Position numbers and translations under genes: made by a program. The notes below the pieces were generated by a model. The model searched no databases and was not told the origin of the DNA. It saw only the letters and a list, made by a program, of their open reading frames with translations. Shown here in pieces: positions 40,660-49,536 of a stretch of DNA of 64,000 bases; within the stretch, counting starts at the first letter, position 1, and every line of letters starts with the position of its first letter. Source of the stretch: Polaribacter sargassicola (lineage in GTDB: Bacteria > Bacteroidota > Bacteroidia > Flavobacteriales > Flavobacteriaceae); assembly GCF_021991835.1 (NCBI RefSeq), contig NZ_JAHDAU010000002.1, positions 124,001 to 188,000 of the forward strand, written 5' to 3'.

Positions 40660-41292
40660 ATGAATATTATAGAAAGTCTAAAGTGGCGTTATGCTGTTAA
40701 AAAATTTGATTCAGAAAAAAAACTTTCAGAAACTCAAATAAACACACTTAAAGAAGCCTTTAACTTAACAGCAACTTCTTATGGTTTACAACCTATAAAA
40801 CTAGTTATTGTAGAAAATAAAGAAATTAAAAAAGAGTTAGTTACACATTCTTTTAATCAATCTCAAATAATTGACGCATCACATGTTTTGGTAATTTGTG
40901 TACCTAAAAACTACACAATTACAGAAATAGATAACTATTTTTCTTTGGTAAAAAAACTTAGAAATACTTCTGATGAAATTATCAACCCTTATAAAGAATT
41001 TTTACTTGCTGATATTAAAAACAAAACACAAGAAGAATTATTTATTTGGAACAAGAATCAAGCCTATATTGCCTTAGGAAATTTAATGACAGTTTGTGCC
41101 GTAGAAAAAATTGATGCTTGCCCAATGGAAGGATTTATCCCACAAAAATACGATGAAATTTTAGAGCTTAACAAACACAATCTAAAATCTGTTTTAGTAT
41201 TACCAGTAGGTTATAGAGCAGGCGATTGTTACATGAAAGATTTATCAAAAGTTAGAAAAGATACACAAGAAATTACAATAGAAATAAAGTAA
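40660..41292 (+). CDS. NAD(P)H-dependent nitroreductase family oxidoreductase
   Basis: A 210-residue FMN-dependent oxidoreductase of the NfsB/nitroreductase fold. Family features are SLKWRYAVKKFDSEKKL at the start (phosphate-binding Arg and Lys), TATSYGLQPIKLVIV around residue 38, and IALGNLMTVCAVEKIDACPMEGF near 130-155. The physiological substrate is not known; quinones or nitro compounds are typical for relatives. It stands alone with its own putative promoter and is 29 bases upstream of pepD. Confidence 0.9.
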   Translation: MNIIESLKWRYAVKKFDSEKKLSETQINTLKEAFNLTATSYGLQPIKLVIVENKEIKKELVTHSFNQSQIIDASHVLVICVPKNYTITEIDNYFSLVKKLRNTSDEIINPYKEFLLADIKNKTQEELFIWNKNQAYIALGNLMTVCAVEKIDACPMEGFIPQKYDEILELNKHNLKSVLVLPVGYRAGDCYMKDLSKVRKDTQEITIEIK

Positions 41293-41321
41293 ATTTATAG
41301 TCTAAAAATTATTTAATAGAA

Positions 41322-42782
41322 ATGAGTGAAGCAGTAAGAAATTTAGAACCAAAAATTGTTTGGAATCACTTTGCAGATTTAAATGCAGTTCCGCGTCCTT
41401 CTAAAAAAGAAGAACGTGTAATTAAATTTATAGTAGATTTTGGTAAAAAATTAAACCTAAAAACATTTGTTGATAAAGTAGGTAATGTAATTATTACAAA
41501 ACCTGCAACAACAGGATTTGAAGACAGAAAAACGGTTATTTTACAAAGCCATTTAGACATGGTTCATCAAAAAAACACAGCAACTGTTTTCGATTTTGAT
41601 AAAGAAGGTATTAAAATGTTGGTTGATGGTGATTGGGTTACTGCAGACGGTACTACTTTAGGTGCAGATAATGGTTTAGGAGTTGCTGCAATTATGTCTG
41701 TTTTATCTTCTACAGATATACAACATCCAAATATTGAAGCATTGTTTACCATTGATGAAGAAACTGGTATGACGGGGGCAAAAGGTTTAGAAGGTGGTCT
41801 TTTAAAAGGAGATATTCTTCTAAATTTAGATACAGAAGAAGATGATGAAATAGGAATAGGTTGTGCTGGTGGAATTGATGTTACAGCAACTAGAAGTTAT
41901 GTTGAAGAAGAAACACCAGAAAATACAACTGCTTTTTCTATTACTGTAAAAGGATTAAATGGTGGCCACTCTGGAATGGATATTATTAAAGGTTTAGGAA
42001 ACGCAAATAAAATTATGAATCGTCTGTTATTTGATGGTTTTACAAATTTTGGTTTACGAATTTCTGAAATTAACGGAGGTAGCTTACGTAATGCGATTCC
42101 TAGAGAAAGCTTTGCAATAGTAACTGTAGATAACATTTCTAAAGAAGCTTTTATTTTAGAAACAGAAATACTTATCAACAATATAAAACAAGAGTTTTTA
42201 ACATTAGAACCTAATTTAATTATTGAAATTAAAGAAACCGAAAATCCTGATAAAATAATGGAATTAGGTGTGCAGGAAGGTTTTGTAAAATCTATATATG
42301 CCGCTCATAACGGTGTTTATAGAATGACACCAGATATTGAAGGCTTAGTAGAAACCTCTAACAACATTGCCAAAGTAATTGTAAAAGAAGGTACCATTAA
42401 AATAGGATGTTTAACACGCTCTTCTTCTGAAAGCAGTAAACTAGATTTAGCAAATTCTTTAAAATCTGCGTTTGAATTATCTGGTTTCGAGGTAAACCTT
42501 TCTGGTGATTACCCGGGTTGGCAACCAAATGTAAAATCAGAAATTTTAGATATTGTTACTAATTTATATGAAGAACTACATAATGAAAAACCACATGTTG
42601 CTGCATGTCATGCAGGTTTAGAATGTGGTCTTTTAGGACAAAATTATCCGAAAGTAGATATGGTTTCTTTTGGGCCAACTATTAGAGGCGCTCACTCTCC
42701 AGATGAAAGAGCAGGAATAAAATCGACACAAAAATTTTGGAATTTTTTAACTCAAATTTTAAAAAACACTCCAAAAAAATAA
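41322..42782 (+). CDS. pepD: Aminoacyl-histidine dipeptidase (M20C, PepD)
   Basis: A 486-residue zinc peptidase that cleaves Xaa-His dipeptides in the cytoplasm. Metal-site motifs are LQSHLDMVHQ (about 83-92), GADNGLGVAA (about 117-126, bridging Asp), and TIDEETGMTGA (catalytic Glu and metal Glu, about 145-155); CHAGLECGLLG and the final metal-binding His in RGAHSPDE are near the C-terminus. A strong terminator follows. Confidence 0.95.
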   Translation: MSEAVRNLEPKIVWNHFADLNAVPRPSKKEERVIKFIVDFGKKLNLKTFVDKVGNVIITKPATTGFEDRKTVILQSHLDMVHQKNTATVFDFDKEGIKMLVDGDWVTADGTTLGADNGLGVAAIMSVLSSTDIQHPNIEALFTIDEETGMTGAKGLEGGLLKGDILLNLDTEEDDEIGIGCAGGIDVTATRSYVEEETPENTTAFSITVKGLNGGHSGMDIIKGLGNANKIMNRLLFDGFTNFGLRISEINGGSLRNAIPRESFAIVTVDNISKEAFILETEILINNIKQEFLTLEPNLIIEIKETENPDKIMELGVQEGFVKSIYAAHNGVYRMTPDIEGLVETSNNIAKVIVKEGTIKIGCLTRSSSESSKLDLANSLKSAFELSGFEVNLSGDYPGWQPNVKSEILDIVTNLYEELHNEKPHVAACHAGLECGLLGQNYPKVDMVSFGPTIRGAHSPDERAGIKSTQKFWNFLTQILKNTPKK

Positions 42783-42798
42783 AATTTACAACTTATTT

Positions 42799-42830
42799 AA
42801 AACCGAAGTATCTACTTCGGTTTTTTTTTA
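42799..42830 (+). terminator. Intrinsic terminator after pepD
   Basis: Stem AAAACCGAAGT / ACTTCGGTTTT with loop ATCT, followed by a T run. Starts 17 bases after the stop. Confidence 0.9.
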
Positions 42831-42966
42831 TTTATTTTTGTTTTAACGTTTTTAACATATATTACTAACTATCAGTGTTTTAAAAAATTACGTTTTTGTT
42901 AACATCTTTCACTTTTTAAAGACAGAAAAAAATGTAATTTTACTTTTTATAAAGACAACTCTTATT

Positions 42967-43731
42967 ATGGGTAAAATAATTGCAATAGCAAATCAAAAAG
43001 GTGGCGTAGGTAAAACAACTACAAGTATTAATTTAGCCGCTTCTTTAGGTGTTTTAGAAAAAAAAGTTCTATTAATAGATGCAGATCCACAAGCAAATGC
43101 TTCTTCTGGATTGGGCTTAGATGTAGAAACTATTGAACAAGGTACATACCAAGTTTTAGAACATTCTATTTCTGCAAAAGATGCTATCGTAAAAACAGAA
43201 TCTCCTAACGTAGATATCATTCCTGCTCATATAGATTTAGTTGCTATTGAAATAGAATTGGTAGATAAACAGAACAGAGAGTACATGTTACAGAAAGCTT
43301 TGGTAGATTTAAAAAGCGATTATGATTACATTTTAATTGATTGTGCTCCTTCTTTAGGTTTAATTACTTTAAACTCTTTAGTAGCAGCAGACTCTGTTAT
43401 TATTCCTATTCAATGCGAATATTTTGCATTAGAAGGATTAGGAAAATTATTAAACACTATAAAAAGTGTACAAAACATACATAATTCAGATTTAGATATC
43501 GAAGGTTTACTTTTAACAATGTTTGATTCTAGGTTAAGACTATCTAACCAAGTTGTTGAAGAAGTTAGAAAACATTTTTCTAGTATGGTTTTTGATACTA
43601 TTATTAGAAGAAATACACGTTTAGGTGAAGCACCAAGTTATGGTGAAAGTATTATTGCATACGATGCAACAAGTAAAGGTGCTGTAAATTACTTAAATTT
43701 GGCCCAAGAATTATTAAAAAAGAATTCGTAG
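42967..43731 (+). CDS. parA: Chromosome-partitioning ATPase ParA/Soj
   Basis: A 254-residue ParA-type ATPase. The deviant Walker A KGGVGKTTTSINLA is at residues 11-24, DADPQANASSGLG (Walker A') follows at about 38-50, and LIDCAPSLGLIT (Walker B) lies near 122. It positions origins together with ParB. It is separated from parB by 1 base and heads a tightly packed operon reaching dapB. Confidence 0.97.
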   Translation: MGKIIAIANQKGGVGKTTTSINLAASLGVLEKKVLLIDADPQANASSGLGLDVETIEQGTYQVLEHSISAKDAIVKTESPNVDIIPAHIDLVAIEIELVDKQNREYMLQKALVDLKSDYDYILIDCAPSLGLITLNSLVAADSVIIPIQCEYFALEGLGKLLNTIKSVQNIHNSDLDIEGLLLTMFDSRLRLSNQVVEEVRKHFSSMVFDTIIRRNTRLGEAPSYGESIIAYDATSKGAVNYLNLAQELLKKNS

Positions 43732-43732
43732 A

Positions 43733-44623
43733 ATGGCAAAAGCAACCAAGAAACAAGCTTTAGGAAGAGGATTATCGGCCTTATTACAAGAAACTTCTAA
43801 TAATATTAATTCTGCATCAGACAAAAATGCAGATAAAGTTGTTGGTAATATTATAGAAATAGAATTAGAGTTAATAGAAGTTAACCCGTACCAACCAAGA
43901 ACTTATTTTGATGAAGAAGCTTTAAGAGAATTAGCTGGTTCTATTAGAGAGTTAGGTGTAATACAACCTATTACTGTTAGAAAATTAGAAGGCAATAAAT
44001 TTCAATTAGTTTCTGGAGAACGCCGTTTTAGAGCTTCTAAATTAATAGGTAGCAAAACGATACCTGCGTATATAAGACTTGCTAACGACCAAGAAATGCT
44101 AGAAATGGCATTGGTAGAAAATATACAACGTAAAAATTTAGACCCTATAGAAGTAGCTCTTTCTTACCAACGTTTAATTGATGAAATTCAATTAACGCAA
44201 GAAGAGTTAAGTATTAGAGTAGGTAAAAAAAGATCTACGGTTACTAATTACTTACGTTTATTAAAATTAGATCCTATTTTACAAACAGGTATGCGAGATG
44301 GGTTTATTTCTATGGGACATGGTAGAGCTATGATTAATGTAGAAAACACAGAAGATCAATTAGCTATCTATGAAAAAATTTTACGAGATAAATTATCTGT
44401 AAGACAAACAGAAGATTTAGTTAAAAGTTTAAAATCTGGTAAAGTAACTAAGCAACCAAAAAAGAAATTAGTTCCTACTTATGTTAAAAGCAGCATAAAA
44501 GAAATTAGCGAATACTTAGGACAAAAGATAGACGTTACTGTAGGTACTAATGGTAAAGGAAAAATATCTATTCCTTTTCATTCCGAAGAAGATTTCAATA
44601 GAATTAAAAACTTATTAAAATAA
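43733..44623 (+). CDS. parB: Chromosome-partitioning protein ParB
   Basis: A 296-residue CTP-dependent clamp protein. The N-terminal ParA-stimulating segment (QALGRGLSALL) is followed by the CTPase/ParB domain with NPYQPRTYF (51-59) and GERRFRA (95-101), the motif ALVENIQRKNLDPIE, and a helix-turn-helix (LTQEELSIRVGKKRSTVTNY) for parS binding. The C-terminal dimerisation domain ends in FNRIKNLLK. I saw no canonical parS-like palindrome in this window. Confidence 0.97.
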   Translation: MAKATKKQALGRGLSALLQETSNNINSASDKNADKVVGNIIEIELELIEVNPYQPRTYFDEEALRELAGSIRELGVIQPITVRKLEGNKFQLVSGERRFRASKLIGSKTIPAYIRLANDQEMLEMALVENIQRKNLDPIEVALSYQRLIDEIQLTQEELSIRVGKKRSTVTNYLRLLKLDPILQTGMRDGFISMGHGRAMINVENTEDQLAIYEKILRDKLSVRQTEDLVKSLKSGKVTKQPKKKLVPTYVKSSIKEISEYLGQKIDVTVGTNGKGKISIPFHSEEDFNRIKNLLK

Positions 44624-45217
44624 GTGTTTATAAAAAAATATATATACATTTTATATTTAACGTTTTTAACTACAGCCATTTTTAGTCAAAAAGATACTGT
44701 TAACGTAGAAAATATAAAAATTAAAAGCATTCTTAATGTAGAAAAAGGGGGTGTTTATGATGCTTTAGCTCCGTCTAAGGCAGCTTTTTATTCTGCTATA
44801 TTTCCTGGAATGGGACAAGTTTATAATAAAAAATACTGGAAAGCTCCTATTGTTTGGGGTGCTATGGGTACAAGTATTTATTACTACTTAGAAAACAATA
44901 ACGAATATAAAAGATATAGAACAGCATATAAATTAAGAAAAAATAATCTTCAAGATGAGTTTACTTTAGATGATGGAACCGAAATAATTTCATTAACTAC
45001 TCTAGAAACGGCTCAAGATCAATTAAAAGAAAATAGAGATTTATCTCTCTTAACTACTGTTGTTTTATACGTTTTACAAATTGTAGAAGCTAGTGTTAAC
45101 GCACACTTAATACAATTTAACACAGACGATAATTTAACTTTTAAACCTACTTTTGTAAACGACCCTTTAGAGTTTGATGCACCAAAAGTAGGACTAATAC
45201 TTAAATATAGTTTTTAA
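44624..45217 (+). CDS. DUF5683 family exported protein
   Basis: A 197-residue protein with a GTG start directly after the parB stop and an N-terminal signal segment (YIYILYLTFLTTAIFS). The conserved core is PSKAAFYSAIFPGMGQVYNK followed by YWKAPIVWGAMGTSIYYY, typical of DUF5683, a membrane-associated family of unknown function found between parB and dapB in Flavobacteriia. The next gene (dapB) starts immediately after its stop. Confidence 0.85.
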   Translation: MFIKKYIYILYLTFLTTAIFSQKDTVNVENIKIKSILNVEKGGVYDALAPSKAAFYSAIFPGMGQVYNKKYWKAPIVWGAMGTSIYYYLENNNEYKRYRTAYKLRKNNLQDEFTLDDGTEIISLTTLETAQDQLKENRDLSLLTTVVLYVLQIVEASVNAHLIQFNTDDNLTFKPTFVNDPLEFDAPKVGLILKYSF

Positions 45218-45919
45218 ATGAAAATTGCACTATTAGGTTATGGAAGAATGGGTAAAGAAATTGAAAAAATTGCTTTATCGCGTGGACACGAAATAGTTAT
45301 TAAAAAAGATGTTGATACAGAAATAGACATAAATCTAGCAGATGTTGCTATTGATTTTAGTGTTCCTACATCTGCATATGATAATATTACCAACTGTATA
45401 AATAATAATGTACCAGTAATTTCTGGTACAACCGGTTGGTTAGATAAATATGAAGATGCTGTAGCTCTTTGTAAAGAAAAAGACGGCGCGTTTATATATG
45501 CTTCTAATTTTAGTTTAGGAGTTAATATTTTCTTTGAACTTAATAAACAGTTAGCTAAAATGATGAGTTCTTTAGAAGATTATAATATCTCTATGGAAGA
45601 GATTCATCATACAAAAAAATTAGATGCACCAAGTGGTACTGCAATTACATTGGCAGAAGGTATTATAGAAAATACTACCAAAAATGATTGGGAATTAGGT
45701 GATAAAGCATCCGAAGAAAATATTCCTATTGTAGCAAAAAGAATTCCAGAAGTTCCTGGTACACACACGGTTTGGTACGATTCTGAAGTTGATTCAATAG
45801 AAATTAAGCACACAGCACACAGTAGAAAAGGATTTGCTTTAGGTGCCGTTGTTGCTGCAGAATGGATCTTAGATAAAAAAGGTGTATTTTCTATGAAAGA
45901 TGTGTTAAACATCCGTTAA
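45218..45919 (+). CDS. dapB: 4-hydroxy-tetrahydrodipicolinate reductase
   Basis: A 233-residue enzyme of the diaminopimelate/lysine pathway, shorter than the 273-residue E. coli protein as is common in Bacteroidota. The nucleotide-binding GYGRMGKEI is at 7-15, SGTTGW near 68, and the catalytic EEIHHTKKLDAPSGTA motif near 127-142. It lies in the parAB-DUF5683-dapB-lepB cluster. Confidence 0.95.
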   Translation: MKIALLGYGRMGKEIEKIALSRGHEIVIKKDVDTEIDINLADVAIDFSVPTSAYDNITNCINNNVPVISGTTGWLDKYEDAVALCKEKDGAFIYASNFSLGVNIFFELNKQLAKMMSSLEDYNISMEEIHHTKKLDAPSGTAITLAEGIIENTTKNDWELGDKASEENIPIVAKRIPEVPGTHTVWYDSEVDSIEIKHTAHSRKGFALGAVVAAEWILDKKGVFSMKDVLNIR

Positions 45920-45996
45920 ATACAGTAACATTTAAACATTTTACTGTCTTATAAAAAACAAAATTCTTCTCTCTAGAGAAAATAAATAATACAATT

Positions 45997-47700
45997 ATGA
46001 CATTTACAGAATGGTTTATCTTCTTTTTGGTAATACAAGTAATTCACTTTTTAGGAACTTGGAAGCTTTACGTTAAAGCAGGTAGAAAAGCATGGGAAGC
46101 TGCAGTACCTGTTTACAACGGAATTATATTAATGCAAATAATAAATCGTCCTAAATGGTGGGTTATTTTATTATTTATTCCTGTTGTAAATCTGTTAATG
46201 TTTCCTGTAATTTGGATTGAAACAATTAGAACTTTTGGTTTTTATAAAAAACTAGACTCCTTTTTAGTAATTGTTACTTTAGGTTTATATATTTTTTACA
46301 TTAATTATGCTACAGATGCAAAGTTTAATGAAGACAGAAGTTTAAAACCTCGTTCTGAACTTGGTGAATGGGTTAGCTCTATTACATTTGCTATAATTGC
46401 TGCCACTTTGGTACATACATATTTTATGCAACCATTTACAATACCAACTTCTTCTTTAGAAAAATCTTTACTAGTGGGAGATTACCTTTTTGTAAGTAAA
46501 TTTCATTATGGCGCAAGAGTTCCATCAACAGTAATTGCAGCTCCAATGGTACATGATTCTTTACCTATAGTTGGTACGGCATCTTATTTAAAAAAGCCGC
46601 AATTACCTTACACTCGCCTACCTGGTTTACAAAAAATTAAAAATAATGATATTGTTTGTTTTAACTGGCCTGCCGATACTTTGGCAACTATGTGGGGAGA
46701 TACTTCTGGTAAATTTACCTACAAACCGGTTGACAAAAAAACCAACTACGTAAAACGTTCTGTTGGTATTGCTGGAGATTCTATAGAAATGAAAAACGGG
46801 TATTTTTACATTAATGGTAAAAAGAACGAATTACCTTACAGAGCAAAACTTCAGTTTTATTATACTTTTGAGTGTAAACAACCTATAAATCAAACAACAT
46901 TTCCTAAATTTTTGTTAGATAAGGAAAGAACAGGGGTTTATAAAATTTTATCAGAATATTGGAATAATGATAAAGTACAAGAGGCCATAAAACAAAATGG
47001 AAGTTTAACTAAAATTGGGCAAGATTCTTTATATACAGAAGTTGCTGGTAGTGTAAACCCTCAATTTGCTCAAAAGTTAAAAATGATTAATGTTGATAAT
47101 AAAATCAATATTAACTTAACAGAAGATGAAGTAAGTAGATTAGAAAAATATCCTTTAACTGTTTCTGTTAAGAAAATTAATCACGCTCCTGATGAAGCTA
47201 TTTTCCCTCATGTAAAGGAATTAGGTTGGAGTCAAGATAATTTTGGACCAATTTACATACCAGAAGCAGGTGCAACTGTAGAAATTAATACCAAAACATT
47301 ACCTTTTTACGAGCAGATTATAAAAAATTATGAGAATAATGATTTGCAAGTTGTTGGCGAAAATATTTTTATCAACGGAAAAAAAGCAGATTCTTATACT
47401 TTTAAACAAGATTATTTTTATTTAATTGGAGATAATAGACATAATTCTTTAGATGCTCGTTACTGGGGTTATGTGCCATTTGATCATGTTTTAGGTAAAC
47501 CTGTAATGATTTGGTTTAGTTGGGATGCTAATGCTGCTTCTTTGGGTGAAAAAATAAAATCAATCCGTTGGGACAGAATGTTTACAACTGTACATGGTGA
47601 TGGAGAACCGGTTTCTTACAGATATTTTGTTTTTGCTTTAATAGCACTATATATTGTTTATAGTTTTTACAAAGGGAAGAAAAAATCTGCAAAAAAATAA
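45997..47700 (+). CDS. lepB: Signal peptidase I with N-terminal DUF5684 domain
   Basis: A 567-residue membrane peptidase. The N-terminal 105 residues form a three-helix DUF5684-type domain (WKLYVKAGRKAWEAAVPVYN). The catalytic part follows: the Ser box reads IPTSSLEKSLLVGD with nucleophile Ser153, and the general-base Lys253 is in NYVKRSVGIAGDS. A long insertion (about 275-450) separates this from the C-terminal box IGDNRHNSLDARYWGYVP. One last membrane helix ends the protein. The usual Met after the catalytic Ser is Leu here. Confidence 0.93.
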   Translation: MTFTEWFIFFLVIQVIHFLGTWKLYVKAGRKAWEAAVPVYNGIILMQIINRPKWWVILLFIPVVNLLMFPVIWIETIRTFGFYKKLDSFLVIVTLGLYIFYINYATDAKFNEDRSLKPRSELGEWVSSITFAIIAATLVHTYFMQPFTIPTSSLEKSLLVGDYLFVSKFHYGARVPSTVIAAPMVHDSLPIVGTASYLKKPQLPYTRLPGLQKIKNNDIVCFNWPADTLATMWGDTSGKFTYKPVDKKTNYVKRSVGIAGDSIEMKNGYFYINGKKNELPYRAKLQFYYTFECKQPINQTTFPKFLLDKERTGVYKILSEYWNNDKVQEAIKQNGSLTKIGQDSLYTEVAGSVNPQFAQKLKMINVDNKININLTEDEVSRLEKYPLTVSVKKINHAPDEAIFPHVKELGWSQDNFGPIYIPEAGATVEINTKTLPFYEQIIKNYENNDLQVVGENIFINGKKADSYTFKQDYFYLIGDNRHNSLDARYWGYVPFDHVLGKPVMIWFSWDANAASLGEKIKSIRWDRMFTTVHGDGEPVSYRYFVFALIALYIVYSFYKGKKKSAKK

Positions 47701-47706
47701 GGAAGA

Positions 47707-48309
47707 ATGTCTTTATTTATTCCAACTTATTTTGGGCCCATTTCTCAATATTCAGAAATTTTAAAATCAGAGAAAGTTGTTTTTGAAATGGAAGACAATT
47801 TCCAAAAACAGAGTTATAGAAACAGGTGTTATATCTATAACTCTAACGGAAAGCAACTATTAAACATACCTGTAATAGATAAAAACAAAGGAAATTCTCA
47901 ACGAAAAAAAACCAAAAATTTATTGGTTGATAATGATTCTAATTGGCAAGATAACCATTTAAAATCTTTACAAACTGCGTATAGAACTTCTCCTTTTTAT
48001 GAATTTTATGAAGATGATTTACTGTCTATTTTTACTAAAAATTATAAATTTCTGCAAGACGTAAATATAGATACTCATTTATTTATTACAGATGCTTTAC
48101 AAATAAACCAAGAGTTTTCTAAAACAGAAGCATACAGTGTAAATACAACAGAAACTGATTTTAGAGAGTTAGCAAACGTAAAACATCAACCTAAAAAGGT
48201 TGTAGAAAAGTATATTCAAATGTTTGACGACAAACATGGCTTTATACCTAATTTATCTATTTTAGACCTTATATTTATGGAAGGGCCTAATGCAATTAGT
48301 TATTTGTAA
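47707..48309 (+). CDS. WbqC family protein
   Basis: A 200-residue cytoplasmic protein of the WbqC family, often found in glycan-biosynthesis clusters. It begins PTYFGPISQYSEILKSEKVV and contains NRCYIYNSNGKQLLNIPV and LKSLQTAYRTSPFYEFYED, the conserved core. The molecular function is unknown. It starts 6 bases after lepB, so it is probably cotranscribed. Confidence 0.88.
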   Translation: MSLFIPTYFGPISQYSEILKSEKVVFEMEDNFQKQSYRNRCYIYNSNGKQLLNIPVIDKNKGNSQRKKTKNLLVDNDSNWQDNHLKSLQTAYRTSPFYEFYEDDLLSIFTKNYKFLQDVNIDTHLFITDALQINQEFSKTEAYSVNTTETDFRELANVKHQPKKVVEKYIQMFDDKHGFIPNLSILDLIFMEGPNAISYL

Positions 48310-48353
48310 ATAATTTTATTAAATTTAGGTTTAAACTTAATCCTAAGTATTTA

Positions 48354-48929
48354 ATGAAAATTTTATCTTATTTTATTAATCGTTTACATAAATTACCTAA
48401 AGAATCTCATCAAAAATTTCTAGCTCTTGCAGAGCTAAAAAAATTTCCTAATAAAACTATCTTATCTAAGTTTAACGAAGTTCCTTCTGAATTCTACATC
48501 ATAAAAAGTGGAATTATTAGATCTTATTATCAAGATAATAATGGAAAAGAATACATAAGAAGTTTATTTACTACATATACTGCTATCGGGGCTATTGGCT
48601 CTTTAATAACCAACGAACCCTCTAAACTAGCCTATCAATGTTTAACAGACTGTGAAGTTTATATAATTAATTTTAAAAAATTAAAGCAACTTGTTTTGGT
48701 TGATAATAATATTAGTATCATGTACTCTAATGCATTAGAAAATACACTTTTAATTTTTGAAAAAAAAATTTATAATTTAACACTTAATGATGCAACCGAA
48801 AGATATTTAGCATTAAAAAAAGAAATACCAGATATAGAAAATTTAATACCTCAATATCATATTGCAGCTTATCTAAACATTTCTGCTGTGCAGTTAAGTA
48901 GAATTAGAAAAAAGTTATATTCACAATAA
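48354..48929 (+). CDS. Crp/Fnr family transcriptional regulator
   Basis: A 191-residue regulator with a cyclic-nucleotide-binding-like beta-roll (about 25-115, FYIIKSGIIRSYYQDNNGKE) and a C-terminal helix-turn-helix (HIAAYLNISAVQLSRIRKKL). The DNA-recognition region carries the SRIR(K) pattern common in Bacteroidota members of the family. It lacks the Cys cluster of Fnr, so oxygen sensing by Fe-S is unlikely. Its effector and targets are unknown. A perfect palindrome TTAACATATGTTAA begins 6 bases after its stop. Confidence 0.85.
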   Translation: MKILSYFINRLHKLPKESHQKFLALAELKKFPNKTILSKFNEVPSEFYIIKSGIIRSYYQDNNGKEYIRSLFTTYTAIGAIGSLITNEPSKLAYQCLTDCEVYIINFKKLKQLVLVDNNISIMYSNALENTLLIFEKKIYNLTLNDATERYLALKKEIPDIENLIPQYHIAAYLNISAVQLSRIRKKLYSQ

Positions 48930-48934
48930 CTTTA

Positions 48935-48948
48935 TTAACATATGTTAA
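48935..48948. promoter_or_regulatory. Perfect palindrome TTAACATATGTTAA, candidate operator
   Basis: A 14-base perfect palindrome right after the Crp/Fnr-type gene, with a near copy at 49114-49127. Size and symmetry fit a dimeric Crp/Fnr-family operator, but the sequence is not a known consensus. Confidence 0.4.
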
Positions 48949-49013
48949 GGAGCGATAATATAAAATCTATTATATTTATCATATATAAGTACATTTCCCC
49001 CACGTTAAGTATT

Positions 49014-49050
49014 AAAAAAGGTTTACTAAAATAATAGTAAACCTTTTTTT
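49014..49050. terminator. Bidirectional terminator hairpin
   Basis: A 15-bp perfect stem AAAAAAGGTTTACTA / TAGTAAACCTTTTTT with loop AAATAA and a T run. Probable terminator of the Crp/Fnr-type gene, 85 bases after its stop. Confidence 0.75.
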
Positions 49051-49194
49051 ATTAAATAATACCTTAATAATTAATAATGGTTTTAAAAATCAATTTAATT
49101 AAAAACTGATCTCTTAACATATGTAAATAAAAGTAAGGTAATTTATTTATATTATTGTAGTACAATACTTTTCTCCCTATAATTTATTAATCAT

Positions 49195-49230
49195 AAAAAA
49201 AAGGTTTATTTTGTAATAAATCTTTTTTTT
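49195..49230 (+). promoter_or_regulatory. Terminator-like hairpin abutting the DUF6122 start codon
   Basis: A8GGTTTATT pairs with AATAAATCT8 around loop TTGT (16 bp, one G-T pair). The T8 run ends exactly at the ATG at 49231. It could attenuate transcription or hide the ribosome landing site. Confidence 0.6.
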
Positions 49231-49536
49231 ATGATTAAATTTTTAATTCATTACTCTTTTCATTTAATAGTACCCGCTTTTATTGCTTACCTATTTTTTA
49301 AAGATAGATGGAAAACTGTATATATTATTTTTTTAGGTTCTATGCTGGTGGATTTAGATCATTTATTAGCTACACCAATTTTTGAAGAAAATAGATGCAG
49401 TATAAACTTTCATCCATTACATTCTTATATAGCAATTAGCTTTTATTTTGTAGGTTTATTTTTTAAAAGAACAAGAGTTATCTGTATTGCTCTACTTTTT
49501 CATATGCTTACAGATACTATTGATTGTTATTTGTAA
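49231..49536 (+). CDS. Small membrane protein, DUF6122-like
   Basis: A 101-residue protein with three or four hydrophobic segments and conserved polar residues inside the membrane part: LVDLDHLLATP (about 39-49), FHPLHSY (about 61-67) and HMLTDTIDC (near the C-terminus). The His/Asp pattern is reminiscent of membrane metal-dependent hydrolases of the YdjM type, but activity is unproven. The stop overlaps the convergent flippase gene by 10 bases. The start is well supported because the conserved N-terminus begins at this Met. Confidence 0.75.
   Translation: MIKFLIHYSFHLIVPAFIAYLFFKDRWKTVYIIFLGSMLVDLDHLLATPIFEENRCSINFHPLHSYIAISFYFVGLFFKRTRVICIALLFHMLTDTIDCYL

Larger units (their letters stand above)
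48930..49230. other. Gene-free 301-base region with palindromes and two terminator-like hairpins
   Basis: No coding frame is credible here. The region contains TTAACATATGTTAA (48935-48948), a partly matching TTAACATATGTAAA (49114-49127), two hairpins (49014-49049 and 49195-49230), two AGTACA motifs each followed by a pyrimidine run (48988, 49159), and the rare C5 run at 48996-49002. The order palindrome, AGTACA, C-rich run, hairpin occurs twice, as if an ancestral unit had been duplicated. Confidence 0.6.

Noticed and set aside
42783..42966. Search for a parS site next to parA/parB
   Set aside because: No palindrome resembling TGTTTCACGTGAAACA was found here or elsewhere in the window; only AT-rich repeats with ACGTTTTT were seen.
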